Origin: Xanthomonas maliensis
GTDB lineage: Bacteria > Pseudomonadota > Gammaproteobacteria > Xanthomonadales > Xanthomonadaceae
Length of the DNA stretch: 46,293 bases
Assembly: GCF_009192945.1 (NCBI RefSeq)
Contig: NZ_NSET01000001.1
Location: forward strand, 1-46,293
Direction of reading: 5' to 3'
Made by a program: the position numbers and the translations under genes. Shown piece by piece: positions 33,575 to 40,976 of this stretch; within the stretch, counting starts at the first letter, position 1, and the number at the start of each line of letters is the position of its first letter. A model generated the notes under the pieces. The model was not told the DNA's origin and made no database searches. It was given only the letters and a program-made list of their open reading frames with translations.

Positions 33575-34459
33575 CTAGCGGCGAGCGAGCCGTGGATGGG
33601 CGGCTGACGCGCCGCGCGGCGACAGCGTGGCCAGCACGCCGTCGAGCGCGCGCTCGGTCTGGAAGCCAGCCTTGCTAAGGCGCCTGGCGACCTCGTTGGG
33701 CACGTCGCGCCCGCTGGTCAAGCTGTTGGGGGTGCCGGTGTAGTGGAACAGCCGGCCGCCCGGGCGCAGCACCCGCGCCAAGTGATCGTAGAACTGCTGC
33801 GAATAGAGCTCGCCCGCGATGCCGAAGCGCGGCGGGTCGTGCAGGATCGCCTCCACCGCGTCCGACGGCAGATTGGCGATTTGCTGCGACACATCGCCAT
33901 GGGTCAGTTGCAGCCGGCCCGCCGCGGCGGCGCTGTCGGGGTCCGGTGACCATGGATTGAGCGTGCGCAACCACAGCACATCGGCATTCTTCTCGAACGA
34001 CAGCAGCTGGCCGACGCCATCGTCCAGGCAGCAGGCGGCGAAGTAGCCCAGCCCGCCGCAGGTGTCGAGCACGCGTTTGCCACGCGGTGCGATCAGGGCG
34101 ACCTTGCGCCGCGCATCCTCGAATGGCGACAGCCGCGCCGACGGCAGCATCTTGATGCCATCGATCTCGAAGGTGGGCGCGCCCCATTCGGTGGGTACCA
34201 GCTTGATCAGCGCACCGCTGTAGCGCGAGACCGGTGCGAAGTCCTCGCCGTCCCAGTAGTACAGCGTGCGATCCTTCAACTTGCCCGGATACGGATAGTC
34301 CTGGCCATGCCAACGCCAGGACGCGCTGGCGAGGTCGGCGGTGGCGCTGCTGCGCTGCAGATCCAGCGAGCCGGTCCAGGCGCTGGCGCCGGACGTACGC
34401 GCCGAATGCAGCGCCTGGGCGTCGGACTGGGTGAGCAGGGGGCCGGTGTAGTGGGGCAC
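33575..34459 (-). CDS. SAM-dependent methyltransferase-like protein
   Basis: A protein of about 294 residues. The AdoMet motif I is VLDTCGGLGYFA (about 130-141), an acidic LSFEKNADVL motif II follows, and ILHDPPRF (about 206-212) is a motif IV typical of this fold. It resembles RsmD/spermidine-synthase-like Rossmann methyltransferases; the acceptor is unknown. The start is a GTG at 34459, preceded by GACCGCTCC; the frame is open further upstream to 34666. Confidence 0.82.
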   Translation of the reverse strand: MPHYTGPLLTQSDAQALHSARTSGASAWTGSLDLQRSSATADLASASWRWHGQDYPYPGKLKDRTLYYWDGEDFAPVSRYSGALIKLVPTEWGAPTFEIDGIKMLPSARLSPFEDARRKVALIAPRGKRVLDTCGGLGYFAACCLDDGVGQLLSFEKNADVLWLRTLNPWSPDPDSAAAAGRLQLTHGDVSQQIANLPSDAVEAILHDPPRFGIAGELYSQQFYDHLARVLRPGGRLFHYTGTPNSLTSGRDVPNEVARRLSKAGFQTERALDGVLATLSPRGASAAHPRLARR

Positions 34460-34868
34460 GGAGCGGTCGATGCCGGCATGCCGGGGAGGGCAACCGGCGC
34501 AGCGGAGGGCCAGGCATCGTACCCGAGCCTCGCGATGAGGGCACGGCGCGGATGCTGTTTGGCGGTATCGCGGTCGCACCCACGGCGCCATGGACGCGGT
34601 CGTGGCATCGTCGCAAGGCTGCCTGCGCGAGCGCGGGTCGCGGCGTGCAGCGCCCGCGTTCGGCAAACATCACGCTTGTCCAAGACGCAGCAACGGTGGC
34701 CACCTAACGTCACCCAAAAGTGCGCAGCGTGCGGCGCTGCCGCGCCACCCGCATGGCTGTGCCCGCTGTCCGACGCTTGCGGTTTCGCTGTACGCGTCTG
34801 CACCGCATACTTGCCCGGGCGCATCGCCCCCCTTTCCTTCCGATGCGCGCCTACCGTGGAGAGTCGGC
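34460..34868. other. Divergent intergenic region
   Basis: 409 bases between the methyltransferase (minus) and the EamA transporter (plus). No gene or repeat was recognised; promoters presumably lie here. GGAGA near 34860 is the transporter's ribosome-binding site. Confidence 0.35.
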
Positions 34869-35744
34869 ATGCTCAAGGGTGTGTTGTTGGGGTTTGCCTG
34901 CTATGCGGCCTATTCGATCAGCGATGCCTTCGTGAAACTGCTCGAAGGCGGCCTGCCGGCCTACGAGGTGTTGTGCCTGGGCGCAGTGCTGATGCTGGTG
35001 GCGGTGCCGTTCCTGAAGAAACCGGACGACCGATTGCGCGAATTGGTGATGGCCAGGCAGCCGGCCATCTGGCTGCTGCGTGCGCTCACCGCCGCCATCG
35101 GCAACCTGACCTCGGTGATCGCCTTCACCACTTTGCCGATGGCCGAAGCCTTCGCGTTGATCTTCCTGATGCCGATCTTCGTCACCGTGTTATCGGTGTT
35201 GTTCCTGAAGGAAGAAGTGCGCTGGCGGCGCTGGACGGCGGTGATCGTCGGCTTCATCGGCGTGCTGGTGGTGCTGCGTCCGGGCTTCCGTCATCTCAGC
35301 CATGGCCATGTGGCGGCGATCGTCTGCGGTCTGGTCGGGGCGATCTCGGTGATCGCCTTGCGCATGGCCGGCCATAGCGAAAAGCGCCTGACCCTGTACG
35401 GTGCCGGCGTGATCGGCCCATTGGTGATGGGCGCGATCCTGATGCTACCGACCTTCGTCTGGCCGTCGCTCGCGCAATGGGGCCTGCTGGCGGGCTATGG
35501 CTTGCTGGCGGGCCTGGCGGCGATCTGCATGATGTACGCCACGCGGATGGCGCCGGTCAGCGCCGTGGCGCCGACCCAGTACAGCCAGATGCTGTGGGCG
35601 ATCGCCTTCGGCTACCTGCTGTTCCATGATCACCTGGACTGGCCGATGGCGATCGGCATCGCGCTGATCCTGGGTGCCGGCCTGTTCACGCTGGTGCGCG
35701 AAGAGCAGGTCTCGCGCTGGTGGCGCCGCACCAAGATCGTTTGA
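34869..35744 (+). CDS. EamA/DMT-superfamily transporter
   Basis: A 291-residue protein with ten predicted membrane segments arranged as two EamA repeats, the second starting near GHVAAIVCGLVGAISVIALRM and ending with WPMAIGIALILGAGLF. Substrate unknown (drug/metabolite exporter family). GGAGA precedes the ATG. It converges on the pheC-like gene. Confidence 0.9.
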   Translation: MLKGVLLGFACYAAYSISDAFVKLLEGGLPAYEVLCLGAVLMLVAVPFLKKPDDRLRELVMARQPAIWLLRALTAAIGNLTSVIAFTTLPMAEAFALIFLMPIFVTVLSVLFLKEEVRWRRWTAVIVGFIGVLVVLRPGFRHLSHGHVAAIVCGLVGAISVIALRMAGHSEKRLTLYGAGVIGPLVMGAILMLPTFVWPSLAQWGLLAGYGLLAGLAAICMMYATRMAPVSAVAPTQYSQMLWAIAFGYLLFHDHLDWPMAIGIALILGAGLFTLVREEQVSRWWRRTKIV

Positions 35745-35849
35745 GGCCGATTGCAGCGCTTGGCGCGCGGTATCGCCGGCCTCGACGATGTTGCCCCGCC
35801 ACGCGCATGCGCGGCAGACCTTACGAATGCCGGATCCTGCGACTCACCA

Positions 35850-36644
35850 TCATGGCTCACCCGTGGGCTCTGTCGGCGGCGCAAGCCAGGGCTGCACGAT
35901 GCGCGCGTACTCGCCACTGGCCTTGCTCAGGTGCAGCCACTGGTCGACGTAGGCCTTCCAGGCCGCATCGTCGCGCGGCAGCAGGAAGGCTTTTTCGCCG
36001 TATTGCAGCGGCTGGTCGGGCGCCACCGCGCACAGGCCAGGCAGTCGCGCCTGTTGGAACCGGGCCTCGGAGGCATCGGTGATCATCACATCGGCGCGCC
36101 GCGCCAGCAGCTCCTGGAAGATGGTGGTGTTGTCGGCAAACAGGCGCAGCTGCGCATGCGGCAGCAGGCGGCGCACGAAGGCTTCATTGGTGCCGCCAGG
36201 CGGCTCGATCACCCGCACCTCGGGGCGATCGAGCTGATCGATCCGGCGGTAGCGCTCCTGTTCGGCGCAGCGCACCAGCGGCACCTTGCCATCGACCTCC
36301 AGCACCGCACTGAAGCTGGCCTGGCGTTGCCGCTGCAGGCTGACCGATACGCCGCCGACTGCCAGGTCGCAGCGATCGGCCAGCAGATCGGGCAGCAGCC
36401 GCGGCCAACGGGTCTGTACGAAGACGACGCGTGCGTCCAGGCTGGCGGCAAGCGACTGGGCGAGTGCGATATCGCTGCCCTCGAAGCTGCCGTCGGCACG
36501 CCGAATCGAATATGGCCGATAGTCGCCGGTGGTGCAGACGCGCAGCACGCCCTGCTTGGCGATCGCATCCAATCGCGAGGCAACAGCAGCGGCATGAACA
36601 CTGCCGCACAGGAACACGCTGACACACAGGACGCCAATCCGCAT
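35850..36644 (-). CDS. pheC: Periplasmic cyclohexadienyl (prephenate/arogenate) dehydratase, PheC-like
   Basis: A 264-residue preprotein with a signal peptide (IGVLCVSVFLCGSVHA). The fold is that of a solute-binding protein, but the sequence closely resembles Pseudomonas PheC by recollection: RVCTTGDYRPYS, a conserved GGTNEAFVRR loop, DNTTIFQELLARRADVMITDA, and EKAFLLPRDDAAW. It would dehydrate prephenate and/or arogenate in the periplasm, giving phenylpyruvate or phenylalanine. The ATG at 36644 has GAGG upstream. A generic amino-acid-binding protein is the alternative, judged less likely. Confidence 0.82.
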   Translation of the reverse strand: MRIGVLCVSVFLCGSVHAAAVASRLDAIAKQGVLRVCTTGDYRPYSIRRADGSFEGSDIALAQSLAASLDARVVFVQTRWPRLLPDLLADRCDLAVGGVSVSLQRQRQASFSAVLEVDGKVPLVRCAEQERYRRIDQLDRPEVRVIEPPGGTNEAFVRRLLPHAQLRLFADNTTIFQELLARRADVMITDASEARFQQARLPGLCAVAPDQPLQYGEKAFLLPRDDAAWKAYVDQWLHLSKASGEYARIVQPWLAPPTEPTGEP

Positions 36645-36798
36645 CGCAACAGCCTCGGCCAAGAGCGCCCATGATAGCGGGCCGCCGACCGCGTCGATGC
36701 CGGCGTCAACGCGGTGTCACGGCGGCAGCGGATCGGCTCACGGCGATGTAGCAGGGCAGCGCCTAGCGTCGAAGCTCCCTCACCATGGGAGCGTTCCG

Positions 36799-37011
36799 AT
36801 GATTCTGTATTCGCTCAATGCCGAACCGCGGCCGCTGGCAAGCGGCCTGTTCCTGCATGGCACGCCTGGCCCCAGCCGCGATGACGACATGCCCGACACG
36901 CGCAAGCCACCGCAGCGCGGTGGGCTGAACGAAGAAGTCGGCGACCTGGAGGAGGGCGACGACGAGCAGGCCTTGCCCGGTCGCGCCGGCGGTGGACTGG
37001 CCGGCGGCTGA
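36799..37011 (+). CDS. Small hypothetical protein
   Basis: A 70-residue protein, mildly acidic and Gly/Pro-rich, with no signal peptide. GGGAG lies before the ATG at 36799. A shorter form could start at an internal Met (MPDTRKPPQRGG). Coding status is moderately supported by the ribosome-binding site and codon pattern; function unknown. Confidence 0.45.
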   Translation: MILYSLNAEPRPLASGLFLHGTPGPSRDDDMPDTRKPPQRGGLNEEVGDLEEGDDEQALPGRAGGGLAGG

Positions 37012-37028
37012 GTCAGTCGAGGTGATGG

Positions 37029-37063
37029 CCGTCGCTGCCGTAGCCAGCGGTTAGCGGCGACGG
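37029..37063. terminator. Possible hairpin between converging genes
   Basis: CCGTCGC (37029-37035) can pair with GCGACGG (37057-37063) across a 21-base loop, just after the small gene's stop. Moderate at best. Confidence 0.3.
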
Positions 37064-37157
37064 ACAAGTCCTCCCGTGCGAATCGCACCGCGCTGCAAGG
37101 TGCAGGCAACGCGCGCCAGCGCCGTCGATGCGTGGGGTGCGCGCCCGATTGCGCTGC

Positions 37158-38930
37158 TTACGGAAACTGCACATGCCCGGGCTCGAAATACGCGGGTTGG
37201 CTGCCATCCTCCGGCAATCGCGGCAAGGTATCGGTCACGACCTTGCCGCGGATATCGGTGAGTCGCAGCGTCAACGGCTGGTTGCCCAGTTGTTCGCCGA
37301 GGAAATGGTTGTAGTCCATCTTCTGCAGGTTTTTCCAGCGACTGCCTTGCTTGACCTCCATCTTCATCACCGGGTACGCATGATTGCGCACTTGAATGGC
37401 GGCCCAGTAGCGTGAACTGCCTTCCTTGATGCGGTACTGCACGTTGCCGCTCACCGGCCCGCGCACGATGGTCCAGCTGACCGGGATGCGCCCCTGCACC
37501 GTATCGCCGATGGCTGCAAATGCATTGGGCGACAGATCCAGGCCACCGGACGCAGCATTCGGATACAGGTCCGTCACGTAGACGGTGGTGGTGCCCTTGG
37601 GGCCGGTCACCTGCAGATACGCACCCGCCAGCGCTGCCTTGACGCCGCCGTAGTTCAATTGCACTGGATTGAGCGCCGTGATGAAGGCCGTACTCGGGAT
37701 GGGATCGAGCAACAGTGCCCCACCGGAATAGCCGGAGCTGGTGTAGGTCGCCGTGCCACTGAAGGTGCTGCTCCAGCCAGAAGCCTTGCCGGTGCCGCCA
37801 GCGCTGGTCGGGGTGGCGGTCGCTGTGGCGGGCGGTGCCTTGGCCACGCCCCAGGCACGCTGCAGGATCTGCAGCTTGTCCGCGCGCAGGCGACCGTCGG
37901 CGGCAAGCAGGCCGCCATTGTTCGCGGTGGCCACCTCCCAGCTCCCCAGGAACGCGCTGCGCAGGCCGCTGCCAGCCAGATAGGCGCTCAAGTCCTGTTG
38001 CCATGCGACGTCGCGCGGATCGCCGTCGCCCAGGCCGCCGCCCAGGCTGACCGGCACCACCGCGTGACCGCGCGCCATCTGGCCAAAGTCGCGCTGCCAC
38101 CGCGTCGGCGAGCCGCCGGCAATGTCGCCGTTTGCCAAGGAGTCCGTCGCCGCGCGATCCGGTCCGGACAACTTGGGAAGCAGCAGCAATTGCCTGGCTG
38201 GAATGCGCGCCGCCGTGCATGCCAGCGGCTGCAGATTGCTGCCGGCAGTATGGTGCGCCCCGTCGCTACACACCGCGTTGTCGCCCACGCCTTCCACGCC
38301 GACCAACCAATGCGGCGCTTGCGCCGCCACGACCGCCGCCGCACGCGCAGCAATCCGGCTCCAGTCGGTGTCCACCGGGCCTGCCGCCCAGTGTGCGTTG
38401 CCATAGCCGCTGCTACCCAGATCGACGCCGATCACCCCGCTGCGGTTGCCGTAGCGGCGTGCCAGCTGCGCCAGGCCCGTCATCCACCCATCCACGTCCG
38501 CACCCAGCCGCGGTGGCGCATCGTCGCAATCGGCCTGGGCGTAGGCCAGCAACACCTGCATGCCATGTCGCGTGCTCGCAGCGATGACGGCGTCCAGCAC
38601 TTGCGTTGCATTGAGGCCGCTCAGGTGCGCGTCGCCCTGCACAGCCGACGCATCCACCGCGGCGCCCTGCAGCGTCGCCGCGCAGATCGGCAGCCGCACG
38701 GCATTGACCTGCGCCTGCTGCAGCGTATCCAGCAGCGACTCCAGCGACGTATATTCCAGACCGCTGGCGACATGCGTGGGGCGATCGAATCCCGGCCAGG
38801 TGACCCCGCGCAGTTGCTGCGCCTGGCCGTTGCCGTCCACGAGGCGTCCTTGGGTGTCCACCTGTAACGCCAAGGCCAAGGAGGGCGCCAGCAAGGTGGC
38901 TGCCAGCAATAACCGCAGAGGTCCACGCAT
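37158..38930 (-). CDS. GH5-like domain fused to a bacterial expansin (EXLX type); GH5 active site appears lost
   Basis: A 590-residue preprotein. After a signal peptide (LLLAATLLAPSLALA) comes a GH5-like (endoglucanase) domain, residues about 22-361. A Thr/Ala/Pro/Gly linker (362-383) follows, then a two-domain expansin (384-590) closely resembling Bacillus EXLX1: SGYSGGALLLDPIPS, TVYVTDLYPNA with the catalytic-type Asp, RIKEGSSRYWAAIQVRNH, and the ending YFEPGHVQFP. At the expected GH5 acid/base site NEPH the sequence reads DLGSSGYG (170-177), and where the nucleophile GEFGG is expected it reads PVSLGGGLGDGDPRD (293-307). GGAGA precedes the ATG. It is probably secreted to loosen plant cell walls. 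Confidence 0.9.
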   Translation of the reverse strand: MRGPLRLLLAATLLAPSLALALQVDTQGRLVDGNGQAQQLRGVTWPGFDRPTHVASGLEYTSLESLLDTLQQAQVNAVRLPICAATLQGAAVDASAVQGDAHLSGLNATQVLDAVIAASTRHGMQVLLAYAQADCDDAPPRLGADVDGWMTGLAQLARRYGNRSGVIGVDLGSSGYGNAHWAAGPVDTDWSRIAARAAAVVAAQAPHWLVGVEGVGDNAVCSDGAHHTAGSNLQPLACTAARIPARQLLLLPKLSGPDRAATDSLANGDIAGGSPTRWQRDFGQMARGHAVVPVSLGGGLGDGDPRDVAWQQDLSAYLAGSGLRSAFLGSWEVATANNGGLLAADGRLRADKLQILQRAWGVAKAPPATATATPTSAGGTGKASGWSSTFSGTATYTSSGYSGGALLLDPIPSTAFITALNPVQLNYGGVKAALAGAYLQVTGPKGTTTVYVTDLYPNAASGGLDLSPNAFAAIGDTVQGRIPVSWTIVRGPVSGNVQYRIKEGSSRYWAAIQVRNHAYPVMKMEVKQGSRWKNLQKMDYNHFLGEQLGNQPLTLRLTDIRGKVVTDTLPRLPEDGSQPAYFEPGHVQFP

Positions 38931-39354
38931 GGGTATCTCCTGACTGTCTGATTTGCACAGCAAGCCAGCGATCCCTCGGTCGATCCGTGCGCACCGTCTA
39001 AGACTGGTCGCCGCCACTGGCATGTGTGAGCAGAACTGTGAAATCCAGCGCTGACATGATGTGCTGTCGCCGATGGCTTGGGTGCTGGGTGGCGCTATGT
39101 AGACGTTGTTCCGGGTGGCTCTGATCCTGCTGGTATCAAGCGAAGCGGTGGGGCCAATCGGCTGCGGTTCCGCAGCGCGCCTAAATCGCTGAAAAGGGGC
39201 GTCAGCGAGTCAGTCATGGAGGTTCGTCCTGCTGCAATCGCAGGAGGGGCGCCGCTGTCGCTCGTCTATGCTCAAAATCCAAGATGGCAGCGACCGCTAC
39301 TTCCTGTAAAGGACGCGATTGCATAGCCCGCGACCCAGCACAAGGGAAGCAGGC
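38931..39354. other. Intergenic region upstream of the GH5-expansin gene
   Basis: No gene is convincing; an 82-codon frame (39078-39326) lacks a good ribosome-binding site and does not look like protein. Two direct TGTGA half-sites at 39025-39029 and 39037-39041 lie about 100 bases upstream of the expansin start, but they do not form the inverted TGTGA-N6-TCACA site of Clp/CRP. Confidence 0.4.
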
Positions 39355-39513
39355 CTAGCGCCGAGCAAAAAAGCGCTCATCCCACGCGAGCTTCTTTCCT
39401 GCGAAGGAGAGTGCGACTGTCAATGCAGCACTCAGTCCGATCAGGCAGAGGATCAGCGGGTGTAGGCCAATCGCGATGGCGATACACATAAAAAATGGCC
39501 CAGGACCATGCAT
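39355..39513 (-). CDS. Small single-span membrane protein of unknown function
   Basis: A 52-residue protein, MHGPGPFFMCIAIA followed by one long hydrophobic helix region and a KKLAWDERFFARR tail. AGGAGG lies five bases before the ATG, a near-ideal ribosome-binding site. A second minus-strand frame (39377-39607, starting MQIFAFSLYS) overlaps it in another frame with a hydrophobic start, so a frameshifted ancestor is possible. Function unknown. Confidence 0.5.
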   Translation of the reverse strand: MHGPGPFFMCIAIAIGLHPLILCLIGLSAALTVALSFAGKKLAWDERFFARR

Positions 39514-39657
39514 CCGGCCCTCCTGGTGTGCAGTACGCTGTGTAATAGCCGCACAACCCCGCATAGCTGCAGATGGCTGAGTAGAGGGAGAACGCAAAGA
39601 TTTGCATCGATTCGTCTCACGTTCTACGGACTGGGCATTGAGAAGCTGCCTGTGTCG

Positions 39658-39759
39658 TCAATGCGCGTCGGTGACGTACTGCATGTAGTCGTTGTAGCCG
39701 GCAAGCTTGGCATTGATCGGGCCAGCGTGGACGTGCCCGCTTGTTTCGATGGTTCGCAC
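39658..39759 (-). pseudogene. C-terminal fragment of a lost gene (possible T6SS-related remnant)
   Basis: A 33-codon frame that reads like the tail of a folded protein: VRTIETSGHVHAGPINAKLA then GYNDYMQYVTDAH and a stop. It lies in the same frame as, and just beyond, the TAG stop of the Tli4-like gene at 39802. It has no ribosome-binding site of its own. It probably remains from a gene deleted during rearrangement of the vgrG island; its family is not recognised. Confidence 0.35.
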
Positions 39760-39801
39760 TCTGGCGCTGGAATGTAAAGCAGAGATCGGTCCAAGGAATG
39801 G

Positions 39802-40800
39802 CTATCTAGGCTTTGGGGCATTGAGTGATGCGAGCATCGCATCCCAGAGCGCGAACATCTCGTGCTCGGACGGAGGGGATCGAACGCCCGAGTTGTCGCC
39901 AATATCCAGGCCGATTGCCATGCCAGATCCATGGTCGACTTCACTTTGCCAGCGGAATCTGTACGCGATCGCTCCGCTCTTCAGCTCTTTTCGCCAGACA
40001 AGTTCTTGGCCCGATATGCCAGCCAACGCTCGATGACCGCTCCGTAATACGTCGAAGGACTTTGGAAATGCGGGATCAGCAGCAGCCCCTGGGTCTGCCA
40101 GGGCGACGTCCTGGGCTGCTCCCTTTTCCCGCTTTAGCTCATGATCGATGTCGGCTGCTACGTCGTTTGGGGTGTCACTGCCCTCGATCACACCAAGCCA
40201 AAAGCTGGATGACGGCCAATTCTTCAGCTCCCCGGTCACATTGACGGAAACGGACGGCGGTGGGTCCTTGATGTAGGCGCCGTCTATGCAAAAGGCTGAA
40301 GTCTCCATGCTCGATCGGCCGGGCCTTATGCGAATGGCAAGCTTGGGTAGCGCCTGTAGCTCTGCGCGCTCCTCATTGGCGACCTCTCCGCTCAACTGAT
40401 AGCCCCGAGGTCCAAGCCAGTAATACGCCTCGGCTTTGTAGATATGGGTACTGACCTCAGAGTCACGAAAGAGCATCAAGGAGAGATTGTCGCCAAACCT
40501 TTGGAAGTCGCTCAGTCGATGTCCTTCTGTTTCGTGCGGCATCGATGCTAGCTGTGCTTTGCGCAGCTCGATCTCATCGTCGAAGGCCTTCCGGTCCGGT
40601 GACTGATCGCGGGCGATCGCGAATAGATCGGCTGTCTGGGTCCACTGCAGTGTCGCTTCGGCGGGAAGGCCGATGGTGACGCGTCCGATGCAATGGGGCC
40701 GCAGTGGAGGCTTGTTCTGCTTTGGGTCAACCGGCGCGGTATTTTTGCCGCATGCAGCCAGGAGCGCGAGCGCAATCAGGGCTGCGATAGAAATCTTCAT
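39802..40800 (-). CDS. Tli4-like T6SS immunity lipoprotein
   Basis: A 332-residue preprotein. The lipobox is LLAAC (AALIALALLAACGKN). The mature start PHCIGRVTIGLPAEATLQW resembles the Tli4 N-terminal domain, and the length fits a two-domain Tli4 (N and C). Such proteins sit in the periplasm and neutralise T6SS phospholipase effectors of the Tle4 type. Here it follows a Tle1/DUF2235-type effector instead, with a gap of 176 bases. The ATG at 40800 was chosen for the lipoprotein signal; the frame is open to 40980, overlapping the effector gene. Confidence 0.72.
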   Translation of the reverse strand: MKISIAALIALALLAACGKNTAPVDPKQNKPPLRPHCIGRVTIGLPAEATLQWTQTADLFAIARDQSPDRKAFDDEIELRKAQLASMPHETEGHRLSDFQRFGDNLSLMLFRDSEVSTHIYKAEAYYWLGPRGYQLSGEVANEERAELQALPKLAIRIRPGRSSMETSAFCIDGAYIKDPPPSVSVNVTGELKNWPSSSFWLGVIEGSDTPNDVAADIDHELKREKGAAQDVALADPGAAADPAFPKSFDVLRSGHRALAGISGQELVWRKELKSGAIAYRFRWQSEVDHGSGMAIGLDIGDNSGVRSPPSEHEMFALWDAMLASLNAPKPR

Positions 40801-40976
40801 CCGCTTGTCGAAAGCGCTGCCAAAACGGCGCCGCGGACAACGACGGCCGTTGGTGGCATCAAGAAATCGCTGAGCTTGCGGCGACATGCAATCTCCACTG
40901 CCCGGTTGCCCGGACCGCAGCGGGATCGCTGCCGGCTGATGGGCGCAATGCGCACGGTGGCGGGTCGCGCTTGCCC

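Noticed and set aside
39025..39041. Possible Clp/CRP site upstream of the GH5-expansin gene
   Set aside because: The two TGTGA half-sites are direct, not inverted, so they do not form the TGTGA-N6-TCACA operator.
39078..39326. 82-codon plus-strand frame upstream of the expansin gene
   Set aside because: No usable ribosome-binding site, no domain, and it lies in a promoter-type region.
39624..39944. 106-codon minus-strand frame across the end of the Tli4-like gene
   Set aside because: It is a shadow of the real frame; the neighbouring frame contains the Tli4-like C-terminus and the protein-like remnant.
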